A stretch of DNA of 64,000 nucleotides from Sorangium cellulosum So0157-2 (GTDB lineage Bacteria > Myxococcota_A > Polyangia > Polyangiales > Polyangiaceae). Of the stretch, positions 17,221-24,598 are shown piece by piece; position 1 is the first letter of the stretch; each line of letters begins with the position of its first letter. The notes under the pieces were generated by a model. That model was not told the DNA's origin. It did no database searches and saw nothing but the letters and a program-made list of their open reading frames with translations. Made by a program: the position numbers and the translations under genes. Location of the stretch: positions 10,430,001 to 10,494,000 of the forward strand of contig NC_021658.1 of assembly GCF_000418325.1 (NCBI RefSeq), written 5' to 3'.

Positions 17221-18315
17221 TCACGCGTCGAGCCACGCCTCGCGAAGGAGCAGCATGAGCTTCCTGCGGTCCCGAACGCCGAGCTTGTCGTAGATGCTCC
17301 GCAGCTGTTTCTTCACCGTCCCCGGCGCGTTCTTCACAGCCTGGGCGATCGTCTTGTCGTCCCAGCCGCAGCCGGCCCTGGAGGCCACAGCACGCTCGCA
17401 CTCCGTGAGCTTCTCTGCGAGCGCCTTGGGCACGGGTGGGACGTCCGGCACCTCGCGGAGCACCAGCGCCCAAGATGGCTCACCCCTCGGCTCGGATAAG
17501 GCGAGGAACTTCACCCTGAGGCTCACTCCATTTCTTGCCCTCTTCCACGGCCGTGCCCCCTCCGCACCCATCCTCCACGCGGCCTGCGCCTTGGCCAGCC
17601 CCGCGAGCAACGGCCGCGGCAAGCTCCCGGCCACGCGCTCGGCGGGCTCGAACCACCTGTCGAGCAATCCAGCGGCCCCCGCCGTTCGGTCGAGCTCCCA
17701 CCCGGAGGAACGCACGAGGACGATCGCGTGGGTCCCTCCCTCGAGGAGCGCGTCCAGGACCTGGGGCCAGCGCGCAGCCTTGGCGGACAACCAGCAGTTG
17801 CTGACCGCGTGGGAGATCGATTGTGTGAGCTCCTGCAGCACCGCCTGATCGCGCAGGGAGAACGGACGCGGTCGAGCCCGGTAGAGCGAGAGGCCGCTTC
17901 GGAAGCCGGTATCAACGGGCAGCATGACGGCCATCACCTGCTCGATCGGCGCGCCCAGCTCGCGCGACCACTGGTACAGCTCGTTCCGTTGGAGAGCCTT
18001 CCGGTCGATCATCTGGTCGTCGCGCAGGACGACGCCCGGGCTCGACTGCACCGCGGTGAGCACGAAGTCGGAGCTCTCCATCCTCTCATAGGCGCCGAAG
18101 AACGCCTCCGGCAGGCCCTTCTCGACCCAATCGAGCTTGGTCCCGCGCTCCAGCGACGTCGTGGCCAGCGCAGCGCAGTCGGCCCCGACGAGCGGTAAGA
18201 GCAGGGAGAACGCGTCCCCTAGCAAGTCGTTCACATCGCGCGCCGCCACGAGCGCGGTGCTGATCTCCAGCATCTTCTGCAGATCGCGCTTCCCGAGCGA
18301 GCTCCCCTTCGCCAT
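17221..18315 (-). CDS. GAF-like sensor with LuxR-type DNA-binding domain
   Basis: A 364-residue transcription regulator. The N-terminal half (about 10-165) has the layout of a GAF domain (LLPLVGADCAALATTS...LPVDTGFRSGLSLYRARPR PFSLRDQAVLQELTQ...). A variable middle follows, and residues 295-355 form a LuxR/NarL helix-turn-helix (LTECERAVASRAGCGWDDKTIAQAVK, TVKKQLRSIYDKLGV, a recognition-helix pattern). It should bind DNA in response to a ligand or redox signal. It starts 38 bp after the acyltransferase gene and is probably cotranscribed with it. That pairing suggests it may respond to the acyltransferase product, which is inference. Confidence 0.8.
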   Translation of the reverse strand: MAKGSSLGKRDLQKMLEISTALVAARDVNDLLGDAFSLLLPLVGADCAALATTSLERGTKLDWVEKGLPEAFFGAYERMESSDFVLTAVQSSPGVVLRDDQMIDRKALQRNELYQWSRELGAPIEQVMAVMLPVDTGFRSGLSLYRARPRPFSLRDQAVLQELTQSISHAVSNCWLSAKAARWPQVLDALLEGGTHAIVLVRSSGWELDRTAGAAGLLDRWFEPAERVAGSLPRPLLAGLAKAQAAWRMGAEGARPWKRARNGVSLRVKFLALSEPRGEPSWALVLREVPDVPPVPKALAEKLTECERAVASRAGCGWDDKTIAQAVKNAPGTVKKQLRSIYDKLGVRDRRKLMLLLREAWLDA

Positions 18316-18353
18316 GGGCCCAGACTACCACGGGGCCGCCGCGCGGCAGCAGC

Positions 18354-19142
18354 TCAGCGGCGGTCGAGGGCGCGCTGAAACGCCTCGGTGCGCACCGCGT
18401 CGGCGAGGTCCACGACGAGCGGCAGCGAGCACACGGTGTAGCCCCGTTCCCGGATGGGCCGGCCCATGTAGCGCGCCGCGAGACGACCAAACGTGGACAG
18501 CGTACGCGGCAGCCGCAGCCCCCGGAGGTCGCCGGCTCGTGCCCGGGCGCGCTCCGCCGGCGTGTAGAACGGCTGCACCGAAGGCCCAGACGCGCTCGCA
18601 TCCGGCCTCGACACGACGCACCATCGAGGGCTCACGAGGCCGTTGCGCTCCGCGATCCGGTAGGCGATCTCCGCGTCCTCGAGCGCGTCGGTCTCCGCGT
18701 TGCCCGCGCCGACCCAGTGCGTGAGCCCGACGCGCAGGCTCTCGCGCACCATGGCAAGGTAGAGCGCGCACAGCACCGCGGCGCCTCGGTGCTCCGGGAC
18801 GACGCACATCCGCGACACCTCCGCGACCGATACCCCGGCCCCCACGAACGGGCCGAGGTCGTACCGCGCGGCGAGATCGACCCCGAACGGCTGCCCGATC
18901 CTCTGCGCCACGCCCCGGTTCGGGCGGATGAGGCGCGCCGTCGCCGCCGGGGCGCCGTCGACGTAGGCAATGAAGTGGAGCGTCGTCTCGAGATCATCAA
19001 AATCATCCATCTCCCGGTCGAGCGTGGTGGCGTGACGGCTCACGAGGCCTTTCTCCTTCACGAACACACGATATCGGACGCCCTGTGCGTCCGCGATCTT
19101 CTCCTGAGTATCGGCAATACCGACACCAATATGCTTCTTCAT
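18354..19142 (-). CDS. GNAT-fold N-acyltransferase, FeeM/LuxI-superfamily type
   Basis: A 262-residue protein. The start region GVRYRVFVKEKGLV with the following acidic DDFDDLETTLHFIAYVDG resembles N-acyl-amino-acid synthases (FeeM) and the wider LuxI-like group. VSVAEVSRMCVVPEHRG is the acyl-CoA/ACP-binding motif A of the GNAT fold. Products would be N-acylated amino acids or related signals, but the substrate cannot be told from sequence. The ATG at 19142 has a GGAGGAG ribosome site directly upstream. It sits between the haem-oxygenase-like gene (108 bp away, with a strong hairpin between) and the LuxR-type regulator. Confidence 0.7.
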   Translation of the reverse strand: MKKHIGVGIADTQEKIADAQGVRYRVFVKEKGLVSRHATTLDREMDDFDDLETTLHFIAYVDGAPAATARLIRPNRGVAQRIGQPFGVDLAARYDLGPFVGAGVSVAEVSRMCVVPEHRGAAVLCALYLAMVRESLRVGLTHWVGAGNAETDALEDAEIAYRIAERNGLVSPRWCVVSRPDASASGPSVQPFYTPAERARARAGDLRGLRLPRTLSTFGRLAARYMGRPIRERGYTVCSLPLVVDLADAVRTEAFQRALDRR

Positions 19143-19152
19143 AACTCCTCCG

Positions 19153-19166
19153 CAACAGGTCTGTTG
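19153..19166. promoter_or_regulatory. Short palindrome upstream of the acyltransferase gene
   Basis: CAACAGGTCTGTTG is a 6-bp perfect dyad with a 2-bp centre, placed immediately upstream of the GGAGGAG ribosome site. It could be an operator for the neighbouring LuxR-type regulator or an RNA element. It is not a canonical lux box. Confidence 0.3.
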
Positions 19167-19175
19167 GAGCGGGCA

Positions 19176-19215
19176 GGCGGGGGCGCTGACGGCGCGCGCC
19201 GTCAGCGCCCCCGCC
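19176..19215 (-). terminator. Strong GC hairpin (18-bp perfect stem, 4-nt loop)
   Basis: The left arm 19176-19193 and right arm 19198-19215 are exact reverse complements (GGCGGGGGCGCTGACGGC on the left), with loop GCGC. It lies 36 nt after the stop of the haem-oxygenase-like gene. The stem is strong enough to halt or stabilise a transcript, but no T run follows, so it may be an attenuator or mRNA-stability element rather than a full intrinsic terminator. Confidence 0.6.
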
Positions 19216-19250
19216 GCGGCGACCGCTCGTTGTCGTCGAGCGCCGTCGGC

Positions 19251-19901
19251 TCAGCGAGGCGACGAGAAGAATCCGGGGAAGAACTGCCGCGTGCGGCGCG
19301 CCGAGCGCACGATAGCTTCGGTGTCCGACTTCGCGGTGAAGCCGCGCAGGACGCCGGCGAGCCGCTCGATGTGGCCGCCGTCCTCCTCGGCGTGCCCGCG
19401 CAGGAACGTCACGGCCCCCTCGATGCCGCGGATGCGGCTCCTCCGGAGCAGGTTCTGGACGGCGATCGACGCCCGCCGCGCCGACAGCGCCTCGAGCACG
19501 TACGCGGTGCCGAGGAAGGCCGCGCCGCACCCCTCCTGCGCCTCGAACCGGTGCGTGTAGATGTACGCCTGGACGGCGACGTTCGGCCCCGCGTCGTTCG
19601 ACCCGAATCCGAACGCGGCGCGATCGTTCCGCGCCCACGCCTCGTGTCCGGCTTCCTCTTCGGACTTGTCGATCAGCAGTCGCGCGAGCGACGGGTGCTG
19701 GCCCGTAGCCAGCAGGCGCTCGCCCGAGGAGCGGAGCAGCTCGTGCGCCACACCGACGTAGTGCTGCGTTTGCTCGAGGTAAGCCGCATAGCGTCCGGCG
19801 GTGATGGTCCCGGCGAAGAGCGTCCGCGCGACGGGGTGCTCATCGAGGCTCTCGATCAGCTTGTCTGTCTCTCGATCAAGACGGAAAACGAGATCTTTCA
19901 T
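19251..19901 (-). CDS. Haem-oxygenase-like (TenA/PqqC superfamily) iron-redox type protein
   Basis: A 216-residue all-helical protein. Helices with HPVARTLFAG...YAAYLEQTQHYVGVAHELL...LLIDKSEEEAGHEAWARND and a late FLRGHAEEDGGHIERL supply the His/Glu residues typical of the HO-like diiron family (now recognised as oxidases/oxygenases). The ATG at 19901 (MKDLVFRLDRE) is chosen because GGGAGG lies 9 bases upstream. The much longer upstream frame has poor codon use. It precedes the acyltransferase and LuxR genes on the same strand. Such proteins often modify fatty or amino-acid substrates, so it could tailor or supply the acyltransferase product. That is speculation. Confidence 0.75.
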   Translation of the reverse strand: MKDLVFRLDRETDKLIESLDEHPVARTLFAGTITAGRYAAYLEQTQHYVGVAHELLRSSGERLLATGQHPSLARLLIDKSEEEAGHEAWARNDRAAFGFGSNDAGPNVAVQAYIYTHRFEAQEGCGAAFLGTAYVLEALSARRASIAVQNLLRRSRIRGIEGAVTFLRGHAEEDGGHIERLAGVLRGFTAKSDTEAIVRSARRTRQFFPGFFSSPR

Positions 19902-20056
19902 GGCGTGATGCCTCCCGGACGGCGGGGAGGGAGCCCTCCTGTGGGCCCGTCGCGCCCGCCATCGCCAGGGCGCTAGAGCAGCCGGTGAGCCATCTACAAA
20001 ACGCTGTAAAATCGAGCGGTTACATACTCGCGCGGCCGACGCGCAGGGCCCTGTTT

Positions 20057-20071
20057 GCTGCAGATTGCAGC
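20057..20071. promoter_or_regulatory. Operator-like dyad in divergent intergenic region
   Basis: GCTGCAGATTGCAGC is a perfect 6-bp inverted repeat with a 3-bp centre. It sits in the 305-bp gap between the minus-strand haem-oxygenase-like gene and the plus-strand LuxR-HTH gene. The same gap has an unusually AT-rich patch (about 19995-20035) suited to a promoter. No regulator can be assigned. Confidence 0.3.
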
Positions 20072-20206
20072 AGCCCGCGGGGCGCTCGCCGGCCCCCGCT
20101 CCCTTACCCCGAGCGGGGGATGGTAGCCGTCGGCCCGGGGACTCAGGATCGCGCGGAGAGAGCGGCGCCGGCGAAACAAGCGCACGGCGCCCGGGAGCGA
20201 ACAGCC

Positions 20207-20518
20207 ATGCCGTCGATGAGACCGAAACGGACCTTTCCCGCCAGCCCTCGCTGCAACCTCCGAGCGCGCAGCGCCCCGCGGCGCGCGCTAACCGATCCAC
20301 CGGCGAGCCCGGCGCTCACGCCTCGCCAACGCGACGTGGTCGAGCTGCTCGTCGGAACGGGGCTATCGTACAAGCAGATCGCCGCCCAGCTCGCCCGGAG
20401 CGAGGGGACCGTCCGGACGCACACGGAGAGGATCTACCGCGCGTTCGGCGTCCACTCGCGCCTCGAGCTCATCGTCGCCTATCGGTCGCTGCGGGACACG
20501 CGCTCCGGTGCCGCTTGA
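20207..20518 (+). CDS. Small LuxR-type HTH protein
   Basis: About 103 residues. A basic N-terminal tail is followed by a complete LuxR/NarL HTH (LTPRQRDVVELLVGTGLSYK, QIAAQLARSEGTVRTHTERIYRAFGVHSRLELI), with no sensor or receiver domain. Stand-alone HTH proteins of this sort bind DNA constitutively or through partner proteins. The ATG at 20207 is the best-placed start. A longer upstream frame exists but encodes Arg/Pro-rich filler. It is 95 bp upstream of, and may act with, the sigma-54 activator gene. Confidence 0.6.
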   Translation: MPSMRPKRTFPASPRCNLRARSAPRRALTDPPASPALTPRQRDVVELLVGTGLSYKQIAAQLARSEGTVRTHTERIYRAFGVHSRLELIVAYRSLRDTRSGAA

Positions 20519-20612
20519 CTGCTCCCCGACGTCGCCGCGCATCGGATCGCCGGGGCTGTTAAGCTCATCGCCGATACGGGCGGCGTCTCTCTCGATGCCC
20601 AGGAGAACCTTC

Positions 20613-22115
20613 ATGGCGCAAAAGGCCGAGCTCGACCTGGCTCCCGAGCTCACACAGCGGATGCTGAGATTGGCAAGAATGGAGGACGACGTGCTCATCA
20701 CCGGTCCCAGTGGCTCGGGCAAGAGCGCGCTCGCGCAGTGGATTCACGAGCGGAGCACCCGCCGGGGTAAGCGGTTCGTCGTCCAAAACTGCGGCGCGAT
20801 ACCCAAGGGGCTGGAGGAGAGCACTCTCTTCGGCCACGAGCGCGGGGCTTTCACGCACGCACACCAGGCGGCGGACGGTATCGTGAAGGGAGCGGACGGT
20901 GGGACGCTCTTCCTCGACGAGATCGGCGAGCTACCGCTCGCCGTTCAGGTCAAGCTACTCACGCTGCTTCAGGAGCGTACCTATCGCCGGGTGGGCAGCG
21001 TCGAAGATCTCCGCGCGAGCTTCCGGCTCATCGCAGCGACGAACAGGGACTTGCTGGAGCTCTGCAATCAGGGACGTTTCCGCGAAGATCTCTATCATCG
21101 CATCAACGTCCTCCCGATCGCCCTCGGCCCATTGCGCGACGCTCCGGACCGGGCCGCGCGGATCGCCACGGAGATCCTGAAGACCTCGACCATGTCTCCG
21201 GAGCGCGCAGCCGACGTGCTGTCCGCGGTGCGGCGCCTGGCGCGCCACCCGGCGGCGTGGCCTGGCAACATCCGTGAGCTCGGAACGTTCGTGAAGCGCT
21301 GCCAGCTTGACGAGGTCGACGATGTAGAGCGCTGGATCCTCGCCGAGTGGGCGCGCCGGCGGACGTCCGAGAGTGCGGATCGCCTCACCGCGTTCGCGCC
21401 GAGGGTCAGCCCGTCCCTGGACGACCGGAAGCGCTATGCGGGGATGATCCACGATCTCGCGTCGCGCGGGCCCCGTCCCAAGGCCGCGGTGTCTCGGAAA
21501 GGGTCGCAAGATCTCGCATCCCGCCTCCTCGACGTCTTTCCCGAGCCACTCTCTCTCGACGAAGTCCAGGCGGTGCTCGGGGCGCGCGACCGGCGCACGC
21601 TCGACGACAACGTCGACCTCCTGGAGCGACACGGCTTGATCCAGACCGTCGCGCGGGGCATCGTGGCGATATGGCCCCCTGCGACGTCGGCGGTCGTGGG
21701 CCGCCGTCGGGGCACATGGATCCCGGCCGGTTCCGGCGAGATCCTCTCCCTCGCCAGCGGAGATCGGGTCCGGATCGAGCTCACCTCGAGGTGCGCCGGC
21801 ACGCTCGGCGTCGTGCTCGTCACCCATCGGCCAGGAGGCTCGCCGGCGCCGAGCGTCCTCGTCGAGGGCAAGGAGTTGCTCGCGTCGAAGCCTACGGCGC
21901 TGGAGATCGAGCTCGACGGCGCGGGCGGAATCGAGCAGTTCTTGCTGCACTTGGGCCCGCCCGCCCGCCGCGGCGGCCGCCTCGTCGAGCCGATGCTCGA
22001 CGAGGCGATCATGCCCGACTCTGCCGCGCTGGAGCAGGGTCGCCGCATGGTGCTCACTCGGTGGGGACAAGGATGGTTGGCCGAGCACCTCGTGTTCCAC
22101 ATGCAAGGCGAGTGA
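20613..22115 (+). CDS. Atypical sigma-54-type AAA+ activator without Fis domain
   Basis: A 500-residue protein. Residues about 10-240 form the sigma-54 activator AAA+ core: Walker A ITGPSGSGKSALAQW, ESTLFGHERGAFTHA, Walker B GGTLFLDEIGELPL, sensor RLIAATNRD, arginine-finger region FREDLYHRINVLPI and WPGNIREL. The sigma-contacting loop reads GAFTHA instead of GAFTGA. There is no receiver, PAS or FHA domain in front and no Fis-type HTH behind. Instead a winged-helix-like segment (PLSLDEVQAVLG...LLERHGLIQTV, about 305-345) leads to a beta-rich C-terminal domain. The ATG at 20613 has AGGAG seven bases upstream. It may act without touching sigma-54, or use a variant contact. Seen versus inferred: motifs seen, consequence inferred. 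Confidence 0.8.
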   Translation: MAQKAELDLAPELTQRMLRLARMEDDVLITGPSGSGKSALAQWIHERSTRRGKRFVVQNCGAIPKGLEESTLFGHERGAFTHAHQAADGIVKGADGGTLFLDEIGELPLAVQVKLLTLLQERTYRRVGSVEDLRASFRLIAATNRDLLELCNQGRFREDLYHRINVLPIALGPLRDAPDRAARIATEILKTSTMSPERAADVLSAVRRLARHPAAWPGNIRELGTFVKRCQLDEVDDVERWILAEWARRRTSESADRLTAFAPRVSPSLDDRKRYAGMIHDLASRGPRPKAAVSRKGSQDLASRLLDVFPEPLSLDEVQAVLGARDRRTLDDNVDLLERHGLIQTVARGIVAIWPPATSAVVGRRRGTWIPAGSGEILSLASGDRVRIELTSRCAGTLGVVLVTHRPGGSPAPSVLVEGKELLASKPTALEIELDGAGGIEQFLLHLGPPARRGGRLVEPMLDEAIMPDSAALEQGRRMVLTRWGQGWLAEHLVFHMQGE

Positions 22116-22204
22116 GCGGGCCGCGGGGGGCGGCGCGTGGGCACCGCGCGTCCGAAATCCCGCCGGGAGTCCGGCATCCCTGCCCGGACGCCCGGCGGGC
22201 GGAG

Positions 22205-22374
22205 CTAGCCGAGCCTCTCGCACTCCGAACAGTGCTTCTTGCCCCCCTCCCCCGCAACCGGTGCTCGGGCTTGATCGCCTTTCCGAACTTGCAGTCGCTC
22301 TGATCGTGATACACCTCCCGGTGCTCGGGCGGGTACTCGGGAGTACTCGTGTTGAACTCTTCCACCTTGGCCAT
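22205..22374 (-). pseudogene. Frameshifted small CxxC protein
   Basis: The ATG at 22374 opens MAKVEEFNTSTPEYPPEHRE, then DCKFGKAIKPEHRL. Near 22240-22260 the sequence runs through two G tracts (GGGGG, A, GGGGGG), and the sensible continuation, GEGGKKHCSECERLG then stop at 22205, lies in another frame. The combined product would be about 56 residues with a CxxC knuckle and an upstream Cys. Length 170 nt confirms the frame is not whole. It could be a true pseudogene, a sequencing slip in the G tract, or programmed slippage. I do not know the function. Confidence 0.5.
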
Positions 22375-22617
22375 GAAAACCTCCTGAGCGGAGCGCGCGC
22401 AAGCAACGTTGTCGCGCGTGAGGCGGTTCGGCTCCAGGGATCGTAGTCGGGCCATGCGCTCGAAGCCATACGCAGATCTGCGTGTGGGAGCGGCCCGAAC
22501 GGAGGACATACTGTTCAGGGTACGCGGAGCGCGCCGGATCCCGGAACGTGCCGGCGCCGTGCGTCGGCCTGGGTGCGAGCGCTCGGCCCGGCGTGTGCCG
22601 ATGAAGGGAGGCAGACC

Positions 22618-22860
22618 ATGCGGGAATCGAACCACATCAAGTATCGCAACCTTGGAGGGGACTCCGGAGTAGACACGTACAAGATCGAAGAGGAATCGAT
22701 CGAGATCACATTCAAGAGAGGCGGCACCTACCTATATACGCACCAAGCCACAGGCCGACAGAACGTCGAACACATGAAGCTCCTCGCGCGCAGCGGACGA
22801 GGTCTAAATGCCTTCATCAACGCCCACGTGAAGCACAAATATGAAAAGGGGCCACTGTAG
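22618..22860 (+). CDS. KTSC-domain protein
   Basis: An 80-residue protein. The core (SIEITFKRGGTYLYTHQAT, then LLARSGRGLNAFINAHVKHKYEK) matches the KTSC pattern: an aromatic-rich beta meander followed by a helix with small residues and a terminal Y. KTSC domains occur alone in phages and defence-rich accessory DNA and at the end of some lysyl-tRNA synthetases. Their role is unknown. The ATG at 22618 has GGGAGG a few bases upstream. It is 75 bp upstream of the DUF6119 gene on the same strand. Both have visibly lower GC than the surroundings. Confidence 0.7.
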   Translation: MRESNHIKYRNLGGDSGVDTYKIEEESIEITFKRGGTYLYTHQATGRQNVEHMKLLARSGRGLNAFINAHVKHKYEKGPL

Positions 22861-22935
22861 TGCACGTTATCCGACGCCACCAACGCAGCAGACTAAGCAC
22901 GCGACCCCCGACGCCGGACCGCAAGGAGCAGCGCC

Positions 22936-24513
22936 ATGAAAACGAAGGTCCGCCCCTTGAACATCAGACTTCTCAAGTCGAGCCTGACCGCCGCCAAAGA
23001 CGCATTTCGAGCCCCGACGTCGCTGACCAAACACCCCCTCAAGAAGAACATCGGCTTCAAAGGCTCTCTATTCCTCCCCGCCATTGCTTCACACAAGCAG
23101 CCCGCCTGGGTCGACCTGCTCAACGAAGGGGTCGCGTCACCCCTCTCCCTGGTCAACGCATTCTCGTCGGCGGTGCTGATCGTGGAGACGAGCAGCCGGT
23201 TCTTCGCGATCAGCTTCGGATATGGGAGCAACCTGCTGCGCCAGGAGCTCATTGAGCGAGACTTCGGTCTAAAGGTGGCCCTTAACGCAGTCGACCCCGA
23301 CGCGCTTCGCAGCATCGACATGCACACCATGGAAGACCTGACGTTGCACACGAGACGTCAAGCGAGCACGGGCTCCCGTTTGTCGACATTCGGACTGGAC
23401 ATCACCCGGGATCTCATGCGATCCGTCACCGGTCGGCCGAGAGACCCGACCATCGGAAGGCAGGTCACAGGCGGCGACGCCCTCGCTCTCAACGCCGAGA
23501 TCGAGTTCACCGGCCTCGGCGCCAAGTGCGACCGGCTGCTCCATGAGTATGGCAAGAAGGACTACGTTAAAGAGTTCGCATTCGTCGACCACGTTCGAAA
23601 GATTCGCGACTCCAACTTAGGAGGCGAGCTCGACCAGCTACTGATCCAGGATCTACGCGCTGGCACCTCGAAGAGCGCATATCTCGCCACACCGAAGCCC
23701 ATCGAATGGGATCGATTCGCCGCCTTCAATTACTCCACCGAAGGCCACGCGGACGATTACGCTGACTTGGACCTCGCGCACTATCTCAACACGATAGACA
23801 CAGGCACGCTGTCCATCAACAAACTGGTGAAAGATCGCATAGGAACAAAGTACACCGATTCCGATGTCACCAGAGAAAAATGGCCCGTTTACGACTCGCT
23901 GGTGTACGAGACGACACACAAGGGAAATCTTTACGCGCTATCGGCCGGAGAGTGGTACGTCATCGAGCAAATCTACACGCGCCAGATAGAGAGCGACATC
24001 AAGCAAATTCCCGCTTCTGGGCTGAAGCTGCCCGCAGCGAATCCGAACGAGGTGGAGAATGACTACAACAAGCGCGTCTCCGCCACGATGAAGGACATCG
24101 CGCTCCTCGATCGAGGGAACAAGAGAGTGACTGGCGCCAACGCTCCGATTGAATGCTGCGACCTTCTCACGCTCAGTGGACAGCTCGTGCACGTGAAGAG
24201 GAAGACCCGGTCCTCGACGCTCAGCCACCTATTCTCGCAAGGCGTCGCCTCGGCCGAGGCCCTCTTCTGGGACGATAGGTACCGCAAGGAGATCGTCTCG
24301 TTGCTGACAAGCCACCCAGCCCATGCCGCCCTGCTCGCAGCTCCCACGTTCAACGCCGCGTCGTTCGAGGTCGTATACGCCGTCATCACCAAGCGCACGG
24401 CCACCTGGCCCGCATCTCTCCCATTCCTGAGCCAGCTCAACCTCGCAAACGCAGCGAGAATCTTGCGGCGAATGAGCTACAAGGTTTCGTTACTGAGAAT
24501 CGACGTACCGTGA
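22936..24513 (+). CDS. DUF6119 / TIGR04141-type sporadically distributed protein
   Basis: A 525-residue protein with the layout I recognise for the TIGR04141/DUF6119 family: an N-terminal RPLNIRLLK start, a VILVETSSRFFAISFGYG beta segment, a central LRSIDMHTMEDLTLHTRRQA motif, and a late CCDLLTLSGQLVHVKRKTRS motif with SHLFSQG. The family is patchily distributed in mobile and defence-rich DNA and its biochemistry is not settled. The late motif has a charged pattern reminiscent of restriction-like nucleases, which is only suggestive. AAGGAG lies eight bases before the ATG. GC content and codon choice are lower than the genome average, consistent with recent transfer. Confidence 0.75.
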   Translation: MKTKVRPLNIRLLKSSLTAAKDAFRAPTSLTKHPLKKNIGFKGSLFLPAIASHKQPAWVDLLNEGVASPLSLVNAFSSAVLIVETSSRFFAISFGYGSNLLRQELIERDFGLKVALNAVDPDALRSIDMHTMEDLTLHTRRQASTGSRLSTFGLDITRDLMRSVTGRPRDPTIGRQVTGGDALALNAEIEFTGLGAKCDRLLHEYGKKDYVKEFAFVDHVRKIRDSNLGGELDQLLIQDLRAGTSKSAYLATPKPIEWDRFAAFNYSTEGHADDYADLDLAHYLNTIDTGTLSINKLVKDRIGTKYTDSDVTREKWPVYDSLVYETTHKGNLYALSAGEWYVIEQIYTRQIESDIKQIPASGLKLPAANPNEVENDYNKRVSATMKDIALLDRGNKRVTGANAPIECCDLLTLSGQLVHVKRKTRSSTLSHLFSQGVASAEALFWDDRYRKEIVSLLTSHPAHAALLAAPTFNAASFEVVYAVITKRTATWPASLPFLSQLNLANAARILRRMSYKVSLLRIDVP

Positions 24514-24598
24514 ACCTAGAGCATTTTTCAATGGATTCTGCTACAGCCCTGCGAAAGCGACACTGACGGCGGAGCGCGCATCGCGGCCCTGATCGCCG
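24514..24598. other. Convergent intergenic region
   Basis: 85 bases between the DUF6119 and CoiA-like stop codons. It is short, with no clear hairpin. Confidence 0.3.

Noticed and set aside
18354-19142. Classical LuxI AHL synthase
   Set aside because: It lacks a clear LuxI signature and fits FeeM/GNAT better; product cannot be assigned to AHL from sequence.
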